From assembly GCF_047126315.1 (NCBI RefSeq), contig NZ_CP138953.1:248001-312000 (forward strand): a DNA stretch of 64,000 nucleotides, read 5' to 3'. This stretch comes from Shimia sp022448905. GTDB taxonomy: Bacteria > Pseudomonadota > Alphaproteobacteria > Rhodobacterales > Rhodobacteraceae. A program made the position numbers and the translations under genes. This document shows positions 8,944-16,577 of the stretch, piece by piece; the stretch's first letter is position 1, and each line of letters begins with the position of its first letter. Below the pieces are notes generated by a model. The model saw only the letters and a program-made list of their open reading frames with translations. It had not been told where the DNA came from and did not search any database.

Positions 8944-8977
8944 CCTTGTGACCTTGTGACCTTGTGACCTTGTGACC
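8941..8977 (+). repeat. 8-bp tandem repeat (TGACCTTG), four full units plus a partial unit
   Basis: Four exact copies of TGACCTTG run from 8941 to 8972, followed by TGACC. The first TGA is the stop codon of the preceding gene. No other microsatellite of this kind was noticed in the window. Confidence 0.95.
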
Positions 8978-9033
8978 GGCTTGTGCCCTGTAGTCGCCCA
9001 TGGCAACTTGCATCGACAATCAAGAGCGATGCT

Positions 9034-9486
9034 ATGATCCCAGAGACACTTTTTGTGAGCCAACACGACCAGTTGCTGTGGGGCTCTGTAGTACTAAGTG
9101 CCTGCGCACTTATCCACGTCGGACTACTGGCCGGTATGATCGAGGCATTGGCGCACATTGGCCGATGGGTCAAAAACCGCAACCGTATGGTGCGCACCGT
9201 AACTGTGGTAGGGGCAGCGTTTGTCATGATCGTAAGCTCACATACAGTCCAGGTCTGGCTCTGGGCCGCTGTACTGCTCTACATGGACGCCTTTGAGTTC
9301 CTCTATGACGCGCTCTACTTCTCACTCGTGACCTACACCACAGTTGGCTACGGCGACGTAGTCCTGCCAGTGGAGTTTCGCGTGTTTGGTGCCTTTGGCG
9401 GCGTGACCGGCATTCTGTGCTTCGGTATTTCGACCGCGTTTTTGGTTTCCCTGATCAACAAGCTGTTGCCCAAGTCCCTTGAGTAA
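9034..9486 (+). CDS. Two-TM-type potassium channel (ion_trans_2)
   Basis: 150 residues with the K+ selectivity filter TTVGYGD at 102-108, preceded by a pore helix (FLYDALYFSLVTY). Hydrophobic segments are at about 15-40, 55-82 and 117-142, so the protein looks like a small pore-only channel with one extra N-terminal helix and no regulatory RCK domain. I chose the ATG at 9034; a GTG at 8983 is in frame but would add 17 residues of poor character. The ribosome site is weak (AAGAGCG). The channel should sit in the inner membrane and pass K+ as a tetramer. No neighbour explains its role. Confidence 0.85.
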   Translation: MIPETLFVSQHDQLLWGSVVLSACALIHVGLLAGMIEALAHIGRWVKNRNRMVRTVTVVGAAFVMIVSSHTVQVWLWAAVLLYMDAFEFLYDALYFSLVTYTTVGYGDVVLPVEFRVFGAFGGVTGILCFGISTAFLVSLINKLLPKSLE

Positions 9487-9541
9487 CCCGCACACTGGGA
9501 TCGCAATTGCTTTCCCAATCAACATACCTATCTACTGACTC

Positions 9542-10054
9542 ATGATGAAAATTGCATACACGATGGCCCACGGACGGGGCGAACTGGATTTGCTGCTGTC
9601 AGATCTCGCGGCGCGGCTGGAAGAGCGTGGCCTGACGGCGCGCGGAATTGTGCAAACCAACACAGAATGCGGATCATACCATGGCTGCGACATGGATGTT
9701 CGTGTGCTGCCCGATGGACCGATCATTCGGATTTCACAGAATCTCGGCAAAGAGGCCAAGGGCTGTCGGTTGGACCCAGATGCGATGGCGTCTGCCGTGA
9801 CCGCGGTTGGGCACTCCATGCAGGCCGACTTTGATGTTTTTCTGCTCAACAAGTTTGGAAGGCAGGAAGCCGAGGGACGAGGGTTTCGCGATCTGCTTGC
9901 TGAAGCACTTGAAAAAGGCGCAACGGTGATTGCCGGGACCAACCCTTTGAACGCCGAGGTGTTTGAAGAGTTCGCCGGCGGTATGGCCACCAATGTGCCC
10001 GCCGACATCGATGCGCTTTTGACCTGGTACGATCGGGTGAACGAAGAGGGGTGA
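9542..10054 (+). CDS. DUF2478-family protein (possible NTP-binding, metal-cofactor related)
   Basis: 170 residues with an N-terminal MKIAYTMAHGRGELDLLLSDLAARL that resembles a modified P-loop strand-helix unit, a Cys-bearing segment (NTECGSYHGCDMDVRVL), then SQNLGKEAKGCRLDP and FDVFLLNKFGRQEAEGRGFRDLLAEAL. The order and the LNKFGRQEAEG motif match DUF2478 proteins, which often sit beside molybdenum-transport genes and resemble THEP1-type nucleoside triphosphatases. Here no molybdate genes adjoin it. It ends 1 bp from the convergent AI-2E gene with a shared stem-loop. The family call is from memory; function is not established. Confidence 0.65.
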   Translation: MMKIAYTMAHGRGELDLLLSDLAARLEERGLTARGIVQTNTECGSYHGCDMDVRVLPDGPIIRISQNLGKEAKGCRLDPDAMASAVTAVGHSMQADFDVFLLNKFGRQEAEGRGFRDLLAEALEKGATVIAGTNPLNAEVFEEFAGGMATNVPADIDALLTWYDRVNEEG

Positions 10055-10069
10055 GTTAGCCCTCACCCT
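10048..10069. terminator. Stem-loop at the convergent ends of the DUF2478 and AI-2E genes
   Basis: GGGTGAG (10049-10055) pairs with CTCACCC (10062-10068) around a 6-nt loop, covering the stop codons of both genes. There is no T run, so it may be a weak bidirectional terminator or an mRNA-end protector. Confidence 0.45.
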
Positions 10070-11147
10070 CCATGTCGTCCAACCACGGGATTTCTCCGTC
10101 GTTGGTGAGCAGAATTGCCAAAGGACGGGTCGCCTGAAAAAACGACATGATGGTCATGATCCCTGAGGTCAGGATCACCGATAGAATTGCCCCAATAAGC
10201 CCCCAGACGGCGGTCCAGGAGGCGAGAGACACCATCACGATCACCGGACTAAGGTTCATGGAGCGCCCCATCAGGCGCGGCTCCCAGAAGTAGCCGACAC
10301 CAAATTGCGCGCCACACAGCGCGGCAAACAACAACCCAACGTCCATGTTCAAGCCCCAGTCGCCCACTGCAAAAAGCATTGGCAGCGCCATGGCAATCCA
10401 TGACCCGACATAGGGAATGTAGTTGAAGATCGCTGTTGTGACGGCAAAGAAGGCGGCAAATTCGAGGCCGAAGAACAGGAAAATCACCCAACACAACACG
10501 CCTAAAACCACGTTGATCAGGGTTTTTGTGGTGAAATAGGTGCCAATCTGGGCTGTGATTAAGTCGATTGTCTGCCAGACATTGGATTGCGACCGATCAT
10601 CGGGAACAATTGCCGCTACTTTTTTGGGGATGCTGTCGCGTTCGATCAGGAACAGGATGGCATAAAGGAACACCAAAGCGAGGTATCCGGCGGAGTAGCT
10701 CACGGAGTTCACGGTCATTCGAATGAGACTTTGGATGTCGATATTATCAAACACCAAACGGTCGACTGATTGCCACGTGAGCTCAAACTCCACGTCAAAT
10801 CGGGCCGCCACATCAGACGTGGTCTGCGAGAGCCGCTGCAGGTAGTCCGGCATCGCGCGCACCACCGGATCAAGGTTGCGGGCAAAAAAGCTGATCAAGC
10901 CAGCCAACACCACAAACAGAACAACTGTGGTCAGCATCAAACGTAGCCAATCCGGCACATATTTTGCGTAGAGCGGAATACGGCCCATGGAGCGGGAAAT
11001 GCCGTCCATCAGAAACGCCAGCAGCGCGCCAAGCACAATGGGTACCAAAATGGCCTGCGCGGCATTCAAGAACCAGCCGGTGGCAATAGCGGCCAAAATC
11101 GCAAGGCTCACGGAGGCCACGCGCAGAGATGCGTTGATCTGGGACAC
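10056..11147 (-). CDS. AI-2E family transporter (PerM-like membrane protein)
   Basis: About 363 residues with the AI-2E/PerM layout: two N-terminal helices (LAILAAIATGWFL and IVLGALLAFLMDGI), another near residue 62, a soluble insert (about residues 85-145), then five or more helices, including the family stretch FAAFFAVTTAIFNYIPYVGSWIAMALP. The GTG at 11147 has a very good ribosome site (AAGGAGGAAACACCT), better than the ATG 30 bp upstream, so I use GTG. Members export small molecules such as autoinducer-2 or act as Na+/H+ antiporters; the substrate here cannot be inferred. It reads leftwards, 69 bp from the TauE gene on the same strand. Confidence 0.85.
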   Translation of the reverse strand: MSQINASLRVASVSLAILAAIATGWFLNAAQAILVPIVLGALLAFLMDGISRSMGRIPLYAKYVPDWLRLMLTTVVLFVVLAGLISFFARNLDPVVRAMPDYLQRLSQTTSDVAARFDVEFELTWQSVDRLVFDNIDIQSLIRMTVNSVSYSAGYLALVFLYAILFLIERDSIPKKVAAIVPDDRSQSNVWQTIDLITAQIGTYFTTKTLINVVLGVLCWVIFLFFGLEFAAFFAVTTAIFNYIPYVGSWIAMALPMLFAVGDWGLNMDVGLLFAALCGAQFGVGYFWEPRLMGRSMNLSPVIVMVSLASWTAVWGLIGAILSVILTSGIMTIMSFFQATRPLAILLTNDGEIPWLDDMEGEG

Positions 11148-11216
11148 AGGTGTTTCCTCCTTGCGCGTCAAAGGCATCCTAGCGACCAGACGCGCGGGGA
11201 CAAGTCGAGAAGGTGG

Positions 11217-11981
11217 TTAGAACAGCGCGCGGCGGATGAGGTTGAAAGAGGCCAATAACAAAACGATCAAAGTCAGACGCTGGAACATCTTTTGGTCAAT
11301 GCGATCTGAAATGGACGTCCCGATCCACATGCCCAAGAGCGCCGGGCCCACAACAAAAGCGGAAAGCATGGCCGTGTCACGGTTTAGCACGCCAGATCCA
11401 ATATGGGCGAAGGTCAAAAGCACCGCGCCGAGGCCATAAATCACGCCTTGAATGCGGATTTGTTCAGCTTTTTCAGTGCCTATTGCGGTGAGATAGGTCA
11501 CCGTGGGCGGCCCCCAGACCCCGGACACGCCACCTATGGCGCCTGCAACAGTGCCCACGGCCACCTCCCCTTTTGCACTTGGTTTTGACAGGCGAATAGG
11601 ACGGCCAAGCAACTGGGTTACGGCAAAAAAGGCCACCGGCACGCCAATCATCAGCAGCAAAGCGCTCGAGGGCACCCAGCGCACAAATTGCGCACTGATC
11701 ACCATGGCGATACCGCCGGCAATCAGGAAGCGGCGAAAGCGTTTAAGAGACGACCATGCCGCGCCTGCGCCATGACGGAACGCCTGAAAGCCGTTGCTGA
11801 ATACGGTGGGGAAAATGAGCCCCGCCAAGGCCACCTCCGGCGCGAGGAAGGTACTTAGCCCTGAAATCAGCACCATGGGCATACCAAATCCAACCATGCC
11901 TTTGATGGTTCCCGCAAGCAACGCAACGCTCGCACAGAAAACCAATGCTTGAGGAGTGTAAGTCAAAAGTAGAGAATCCAT
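11217..11981 (-). CDS. TauE/SafE-family sulfite/sulfonate exporter-like permease
   Basis: 254 residues with about seven to eight hydrophobic segments in two half-repeats. The first half begins ALVFCASVALLAGTIKGMVGFGMPMVLISGLSTFL, with the family's G-x-G-G/F-G-x-P motif, and the second contains VAGAIGGVSGVWGPPTVTYLTAIG. These are the TauE/SafE (DUF81) signatures. The family moves sulfite, sulfoacetate or other anions across the inner membrane. It is divergent from mcd with a 143-bp gap and probably shares a transcript with the AI-2E gene downstream. Substrate unknown. Confidence 0.85.
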   Translation of the reverse strand: MDSLLLTYTPQALVFCASVALLAGTIKGMVGFGMPMVLISGLSTFLAPEVALAGLIFPTVFSNGFQAFRHGAGAAWSSLKRFRRFLIAGGIAMVISAQFVRWVPSSALLLMIGVPVAFFAVTQLLGRPIRLSKPSAKGEVAVGTVAGAIGGVSGVWGPPTVTYLTAIGTEKAEQIRIQGVIYGLGAVLLTFAHIGSGVLNRDTAMLSAFVVGPALLGMWIGTSISDRIDQKMFQRLTLIVLLLASFNLIRRALF

Positions 11982-12124
11982 ACCTTGCTATAGGACCCAA
12001 ATCACAGGGCAGCAAAGATTTCACGCGAAACAAACAACCAAATAGCGCGTCGGTTTGGTATTTTTGTTGCGCTGCACCTGCAAAAGGATTATGTCACAGT
12101 GCAGCATTAGAGGGTTTTAGACGT

Positions 12125-13813
12125 ATGGCGCATGATGGACAGGACTTGGCGATGACAAACTCAGTGATTCTTCCTGATCTTCTGAAACTGACCGGAGCAG
12201 CCGTTGCGCCGGTAGAGAGCATTCTTGAGACCGCGATCGCGCGGGTGAAAGACACCGTGTCCGAGAACGGCCGGGTGTCCGGCAAGCTGATGGAACAGCA
12301 CCAAACGGCAGCACATGGACTGAGCTGGCTGGCGACTTATGCGCAATCCTTGAATCAGATGCAGGCCTGGGCAGAGAAACTCGACGGCGAAGGTAAATTT
12401 GGTGAGATCGAACAGATCATTCACCAAATCGCCTTTGGTGAGTACCTCTGGCAGGTCTATGGCGGCATTCCGATGAGCCAGGGCGAGATTGTGCGTCTGC
12501 AGGATCTTGGCCTGTCTCAAGACGAAACCCGCGGTTTGATGGCGCCAGAAGTCATGACGCTCTGCGACAAAGGCAACTCTCAAGCCGCGCGTATGCGCCT
12601 TGTTGAACTGATGCAGGAGCAGTCCGCCAACATCACTGTGGGCCAATCCGGCCTTGATGAAGAGCTGGAAATGATCCGCGAACAATTCCGCCGGTTTGCG
12701 GTGGATCGTGTGGAACCAAATGCCCATGAATGGCACCTCAAAGACGAGCTCATTCCAATGGAAATCATTGAAGAGCTTGCGGAAATGGGCGTGTTTGGCC
12801 TGACCATTCCTGAAGAATACGGCGGGTTCGGCCTGTCCAAAGCCTCCATGGTTGTGGTCTCCGAGGAACTCTCGCGCGGCTATATTGGCGTCGGCTCGCT
12901 GGGTACGCGTTCTGAGATTGCTGCCGAGCTGATCCTCTGTGGCGGCACCGACGCACAGAAAGAGCACTGGCTGCCCAAGCTGGCCAGCGCGGAAATCCTG
13001 CCAACAGCCGTGTTTACCGAACCCAACACCGGCTCCGACCTGGGCGCCCTGCGCACCCGTGCTGTGAAGACCGAAGACGGCAACTGGGAAGTGACCGGCA
13101 ACAAGACCTGGATCACGCACGCCGCTCGCACACAGGTCATGACCCTGCTGGCCCGTACCAACCCGGACAGCACAGACCACCGAGGTCTGTCGATGTTCCT
13201 GGCCGAAAAAACACCTGGTACGGACGAAAACCCGTTCCCGACCGAAGGCATGACCGGCGGCGAGATCGAGGTACTCGGCTATCGTGGTATGAAGGAATAC
13301 GAGCTTGGTTTTGACGGCTTCAAGGTCAAAGGTGCGAACCTGCTTGGCGGTGAAGAAGGCAAGGGTTTCAAGCAGTTGATGGAAACCTTCGAATCTGCTC
13401 GCATCCAGACCGCGGCGCGCGCGATTGGCGTGGCGCAGTCGGCACTGGACGTGGGGATGCAATACGGCATCGACCGCAAGCAGTTTGGCAAATCCCTGAT
13501 CAACTTCCCGCGCGTGGCCGGTAAGCTGGCAATGATGGCGGTGGAAATCATGATCGCCCGTCAGCTGACTTACTTCTCCGCTTGGGAGAAAGACCACGGA
13601 CATCGCTGTGATCTGGAGGCTGGCATGGCCAAGCTTCTGGGCGCCCGTGTGGCCTGGGCCGCAGCGGATAATGCCTTGCAAATTCATGGCGGTAACGGCT
13701 TTGCGCTCGAGTACTCCGTCAGCCGCATCCTGTGTGACGCGCGTATCCTCAACATCTTTGAGGGCGCAGCGGAAATTCAGGCGCAGGTGATTGCGAGACG
13801 TTTGCTGGGCTGA
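12125..13813 (+). CDS. mcd: (2S)-Methylsuccinyl-CoA dehydrogenase (ethylmalonyl-CoA pathway)
   Basis: An acyl-CoA dehydrogenase with an extra N-terminal helical domain of about 160-170 residues (ILPDLLKLTGAAVAPVESIL..., AAHGLSWLATYAQSLNQMQAWAEKL). This is the mark of Mcd, which oxidises (2S)-methylsuccinyl-CoA to mesaconyl-CoA with FAD when acetyl-CoA is assimilated without a glyoxylate shunt. The core shows EEYGGFGLSKASMVVVSEELSRG, the FAD/substrate segment TAVFTEPNTGSDLGALRTRA, WITHAARTQVMTLLART and the C-terminal QIHGGNGFALEYSVSRILCDARILNIFEGAAEIQ. The start is 12125 (AGAGGG upstream) or 12152 (AGGA upstream). A strong terminator follows. The other pathway genes (ccr, ecm, mch) are not in the window. 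Confidence 0.87.
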   Translation: MAHDGQDLAMTNSVILPDLLKLTGAAVAPVESILETAIARVKDTVSENGRVSGKLMEQHQTAAHGLSWLATYAQSLNQMQAWAEKLDGEGKFGEIEQIIHQIAFGEYLWQVYGGIPMSQGEIVRLQDLGLSQDETRGLMAPEVMTLCDKGNSQAARMRLVELMQEQSANITVGQSGLDEELEMIREQFRRFAVDRVEPNAHEWHLKDELIPMEIIEELAEMGVFGLTIPEEYGGFGLSKASMVVVSEELSRGYIGVGSLGTRSEIAAELILCGGTDAQKEHWLPKLASAEILPTAVFTEPNTGSDLGALRTRAVKTEDGNWEVTGNKTWITHAARTQVMTLLARTNPDSTDHRGLSMFLAEKTPGTDENPFPTEGMTGGEIEVLGYRGMKEYELGFDGFKVKGANLLGGEEGKGFKQLMETFESARIQTAARAIGVAQSALDVGMQYGIDRKQFGKSLINFPRVAGKLAMMAVEIMIARQLTYFSAWEKDHGHRCDLEAGMAKLLGARVAWAAADNALQIHGGNGFALEYSVSRILCDARILNIFEGAAEIQAQVIARRLLG

Positions 13814-13843
13814 CACCCGCTCTCAGTTAGACAGCAGACATTG

Positions 13844-13870
13844 CGCGGCTCCCTTGGGGGCCGCGTTTTT
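13844..13870 (+). terminator. Terminator after mcd
   Basis: CGCGGC and GCCGCG arms (13844-13849 and 13860-13865) close a 10-nt loop and are followed by TTTTT, about 30 bp past the mcd stop. Confidence 0.8.
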
Positions 13871-13919
13871 CTTTGCCCTGTATTCATCAAGGAATCGGTG
13901 GCCAAAATCCGCTCAAAAC

Positions 13920-13941
13920 CACGTCGGTATCACGTCGGTAT
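13920..13941 (+). repeat. Two tandem copies of an 11-bp repeat (CACGTCGGTAT)
   Basis: Exact copies lie at 13920-13930 and 13931-13941, followed by a degenerate CATGTCTG. They are in the 242-bp gap between mcd and the small A/B-barrel gene and could be a protein-binding site for that gene's promoter region. Confidence 0.6.
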
Positions 13942-14055
13942 CATGTCTGTTTTGCGGAGGTGCGTTTTTCGGGGCAGTGTGAACTGGAAAACAATAATGC
14001 ACCGCGCGCTGTTGCGGTCATTTGTGCGACAATATTGATCGAAAGGGAGAGCAGA

Positions 14056-14358
14056 ATGCGCTGTATCACGATCACCTATGACTACGATGGGGACGACATG
14101 GTCTGGGTCGCCACCTGTGAGGCTTTCATCAATGCGGTTGGAAATGATCCAAGGGCGCAGGGGTTCTCTTATCAAGTGGCGGTGGCCGACAATGGCGTGA
14201 CCCGCATTCACTGGGGACGCTGGGACAGCGAGGCCACCTTGAAGCATGTGCAAAGCCAAGAGTACTTCGCAACTTTTGTGGCCAAGGTGAAAGAGTTTGC
14301 CGACGGCGCGCCGGATGCGGTGGTCGCGACGCCGCGCGACCACACGGGCAATTGGTGA
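14056..14358 (+). CDS. Small A/B-barrel-like protein (ABM/dimeric ferredoxin-like fold), unknown function
   Basis: 100 residues. The ATG at 14056 follows a good ribosome site (AAGGGAGAGCAGA). The pattern is that of antibiotic-biosynthesis-monooxygenase/Dabb-like dimeric barrels: a first strand RCITITYDYD, a helix (VATCEAFINAVGNDP), strands FSYQVAVADNGVTRIHWGRW, then WDSEATLKHVQSQEYFATFVAKVKEF, which follows the family's 'W.S.eal..H..s..f..f...v' run. No catalytic residues can be assigned. The next gene is convergent, ending 3 bp away. The family assignment is structural guesswork. Confidence 0.6.
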   Translation: MRCITITYDYDGDDMVWVATCEAFINAVGNDPRAQGFSYQVAVADNGVTRIHWGRWDSEATLKHVQSQEYFATFVAKVKEFADGAPDAVVATPRDHTGNW

Positions 14359-14361
14359 GCG

Positions 14362-14760
14362 TCAGGCGGTCACTGCGCCGGACAGTTTCACTTTGTCGGC
14401 ACGAACTCCGATCGCAATCACAGCAGAGATCAACATGAAGATGATCCATTGCGGCATGACGGTCAGATTGCCAAGAAGGGTCATTCCGTATCCGATAAAC
14501 AGCGCGACAAAGCCGAGTTGTACGGCGACCATTATCCACGCCAAGGGTGGATTTGGATTGCTGGCCAACCAAGCGCACGCGCCGCCAAAGACCAGCAAGA
14601 TCACCGTCACGGCGTGCCAGATCACCGCGCCAACTGCCCGCACCGATGGGGCCAACTCGCTTTCCTGAATGGGTAAATGGATCTCCGGCCCTCCCAGAAA
14701 CACATGTACGCCAGTTGTCAAAAACAGCAGCCCAGCGGCGGTTATCATCCACTTGTTCAT
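14362..14760 (-). CDS. Small four-helix inner-membrane protein under TetR control
   Basis: 132 residues with four clear membrane segments: WMITAAGLLFLTTGVHVFL, AVIWHAVTVILLVFGGACAWL, LAWIMVAVQLGFVALFIGYGMTLL and MPQWIIFMLISAVIAIGV. The second contains a conserved-looking WHA. The ATG at 14760 has a GGGAGA ribosome site. Upstream in-frame codons give a poor N-terminus, so the longer form is unlikely. It is divergent from a TetR-family gene, and the 86-bp gap holds two matching inverted repeats, so it is probably the repressor's main target. I do not recognise a named family. Confidence 0.75.
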   Translation of the reverse strand: MNKWMITAAGLLFLTTGVHVFLGGPEIHLPIQESELAPSVRAVGAVIWHAVTVILLVFGGACAWLASNPNPPLAWIMVAVQLGFVALFIGYGMTLLGNLTVMPQWIIFMLISAVIAIGVRADKVKLSGAVTA

Positions 14761-14775
14761 CGCATTCTCCCGAAT

Positions 14776-14793
14776 CCATACGCTTTCGTATGG
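14776..14793. promoter_or_regulatory. Candidate TetR operator 1 (CCATACG-CTTT-CGTATGG)
   Basis: A perfect 7-bp inverted repeat with a 4-nt spacer, 16 bp upstream of the leftward membrane-protein gene. Its core ATACG-N4-CGTAT is repeated exactly in operator 2, 47 bp away centre to centre. Confidence 0.75.
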
Positions 14794-14824
14794 AAAGGAG
14801 TGACCCCAATACTTGCGGGAGTCA

Positions 14825-14838
14825 ATACGGCAGCGTAT
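14825..14838. promoter_or_regulatory. Candidate TetR operator 2 (ATACG-GCAG-CGTAT)
   Basis: A 5-bp perfect inverted repeat with the same core and spacer length as operator 1. It ends 8 bp before the tetR-family ATG and occupies the place where a ribosome site would be, so binding would block its own gene. Confidence 0.7.
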
Positions 14839-14846
14839 GTTACGAC

Positions 14847-15407
14847 ATGGCAAAGCGACTTTCAAAAGACGACTGGATCAAGGCAGGCTTTAAAGCCTTG
14901 ACTGAAGCAGGCCCCAAGGCTCTCAAAGCGGAACCTTTGGCACGGCGTCTGGGTACCACAAAGGGTTCTTTTTACTGGCATTTTGACGATGTCCCAGCAT
15001 TTCAGACGGCTATGATGGAAACCTGGGAAACACGGGCTTATGCAGAGATTGTGACCCTTGTGGAACAGCAGGGCACGGCGGTGCGGAAACTTCGGGAACT
15101 GGCGCAAATTGCCGCAGCAGGCGCACCAGAGGATTTTGGTGGCATCGCGGCGGAGCCTTCCATTCGCGCTTGGGCGCGCGAAAACCCGGATGTTGCAAAA
15201 GCCGTTGCGCAGATCGACGCCAAGCGCATGTCCTACGTGCAAGAATTGTTTGAAGCGGTCGGATTGACCAATCCGGAGTTGACGCGGGTGCTCTATGCCG
15301 CCTTTGTGGGAATGGAAGAGCTTTCCACGCATGACGGCCAAACAAACGGGCCTGCGATGGGAACGCTTGTGGATTTGATTTTGGCATTACACGAGGCGGA
15401 CGGATGA
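14847..15407 (+). CDS. TetR/AcrR-family transcriptional regulator
   Basis: 186 residues. The N-terminal helix-turn-helix is clear: SKDDWIKAGFKALTEAGPKALKAEPLARRLGTTKGSFYWHFDDVPAFQTAMMETWE, with the family's G-T-T-K-G-S-F-Y-W-H-F. The C-terminal helical domain would bind a small ligand or a partner. The ATG at 14847 has no visible Shine-Dalgarno; a palindrome lies there instead. It is divergent from the membrane protein gene and overlaps the following META lipoprotein gene by 4 bp (ATGA). It most likely represses both itself and its neighbour. The signal it senses is unknown. Confidence 0.9.
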   Translation: MAKRLSKDDWIKAGFKALTEAGPKALKAEPLARRLGTTKGSFYWHFDDVPAFQTAMMETWETRAYAEIVTLVEQQGTAVRKLRELAQIAAAGAPEDFGGIAAEPSIRAWARENPDVAKAVAQIDAKRMSYVQELFEAVGLTNPELTRVLYAAFVGMEELSTHDGQTNGPAMGTLVDLILALHEADG

Positions 15408-15799
15408 AATTTGGATTTTTGGGTGCGCTTACAGCGCTTGCAGTGACAGCCTGCGCACCAACCGAAACAGTCACACAATACGGCGGGACGGCCTATGACT
15501 GGAAACTCACCGAGATAGATGGCGCTACAGTGAACTTTGACGCGCAGATTGCGTTTGAGGCCAATGGCACCGTGCATGGCGAAGGCCCATGTAACGGATT
15601 TTCCGGCAAGCAGAGCAAACCGTACCCCTGGGTCGAGGTGCAGATTGATTTTGTCGAAGAGCTGTATTGCTCGGGCATCGACAACGAAGAGGCCTTTCTC
15701 ACCGCGCTGACCGAAATGACGCTGATAGAAGTGTCCGGCCCGAACATGGTCATGAGCAATGAAGACACCGGGCGTCAGATGGTGTTCAAAGGGATCTGA
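15404..15799 (+). CDS. META-domain lipoprotein (HslJ-like)
   Basis: 131 residues with a lipoprotein signal peptide: MKFGFLGALTALAVTAC, lipobox V-T-A-C, so Cys17 should be lipidated. The mature part has the META-domain pattern: WKLTEIDGATVNFDAQIAFEANGTVHGEGPCNGFSGKQ and a later FLTALTEMTLIEVSGPNMVMSNEDTGRQMVF. HslJ of E. coli, a relative, is linked to heat and novobiocin resistance. The start overlaps the TetR gene stop by 4 bp, so translation is coupled and the lipoprotein is probably in the same regulon. It is convergent with recO, overlapping by 14 bp. Confidence 0.85.
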   Translation: MKFGFLGALTALAVTACAPTETVTQYGGTAYDWKLTEIDGATVNFDAQIAFEANGTVHGEGPCNGFSGKQSKPYPWVEVQIDFVEELYCSGIDNEEAFLTALTEMTLIEVSGPNMVMSNEDTGRQMVFKGI

Positions 15800-16517
15800 G
15801 CCGACGGGCAAAGAGGTCAATAAACCGCGACCGCGCTTCTGGGAGCGGTTTGGCCCCAAGATCGGGCGCCAGTTTGTCGGATAGGAAATAGCCGGTTGTG
15901 CGCAGGGCTTGGAGCACCTCTTCGTCGGGGGCGTCGCCTTCTCCACGCAGGATGGGGGGCAGCGGCAACAGCCGATCCGCCCAGTCCCCTGCCCCTTTGG
16001 CCGACACCGCGCGGCCTGACTTCGGCGACACATAGATGAGGTTGTCAGCACTGCCCGTGACCGCGCATTCTGTGAGGTCGAGGCCGTAGCCAAGCTCTGT
16101 CAATAACGCCATTTCCCAGCGCAGATAGGCCAACGGCCAGATCTCGTTTTGTCCCAACAGATCAAGCAGTTTCGCGCTTTGTTGGTACAGCGCAGGGTGC
16201 GGCTCCCGGTCCGGCAGGCAGAAAGCCAACAAGGCGGTGACTGTATTAAGCCCCGCCAGGGCAAAACGGTCCGACAACACAGCCGCGCGGGACCGCAGTG
16301 GCTCCACCGTGAAACTGCCGATGTGATCCGCCAACCGCGCGCGCCAGGACAGATCAAGTTGCCCGCCGGGCTGTAAAATCGGAGTCATCTTACGACTGAC
16401 ACCCCCACGGACCACGCCGGCATGGCGGCCATGCTCCGCCGTGAACACCTCGAGGATGACCGAGGTCTCACCGTGTTTTCGGGTGTTGAGCACAAAGCCC
16501 TGATCGCGCCAGTCCAT
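15786..16517 (-). CDS. recO: DNA repair protein RecO
   Basis: 243 residues, starting MDWRDQGFVLNTRKHGETSVILEVFTAEHGRHAGVVRGG, the typical RecO OB-fold beginning. It is followed by the helical region (LAGLNTVTALLAFCLPDREPHPALYQQSAKLLDLL) and WEMALLTELGYGLDLTECAVTG. The usual four-Cys zinc site of other bacteria is not present, as is common in alphaproteobacteria. RecO anneals single strands and, with RecR, loads RecA at gaps. It lies at the end of the rnc-era-recO cluster, although a small rightward gene and a DUF1491 gene separate it from era here. Confidence 0.92.
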   Translation of the reverse strand: MDWRDQGFVLNTRKHGETSVILEVFTAEHGRHAGVVRGGVSRKMTPILQPGGQLDLSWRARLADHIGSFTVEPLRSRAAVLSDRFALAGLNTVTALLAFCLPDREPHPALYQQSAKLLDLLGQNEIWPLAYLRWEMALLTELGYGLDLTECAVTGSADNLIYVSPKSGRAVSAKGAGDWADRLLPLPPILRGEGDAPDEEVLQALRTTGYFLSDKLAPDLGAKPLPEARSRFIDLFARRLRSL

Positions 16518-16577
16518 GGCCTCTCCTTTGCGCCTAGAAGACCCGTTAAGCGGCAGAAAGGAAAGTGGAATAAATGG

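Noticed and set aside
8941..8977. CRISPR-like repeat
   Set aside because: Units are 8 bp and directly adjacent, with no spacers.
12161..13816. Long open frame (551 codons) on the minus strand opposite mcd
   Set aside because: It mirrors the codon structure of mcd, has low-complexity His/Arg/Gln-rich translation without family features, and mcd is a certain gene.
14129..14809. Minus-strand frame of 226 codons across the A/B-barrel gene
   Set aside because: Arg/Ser-rich shadow crossing two better-supported genes.
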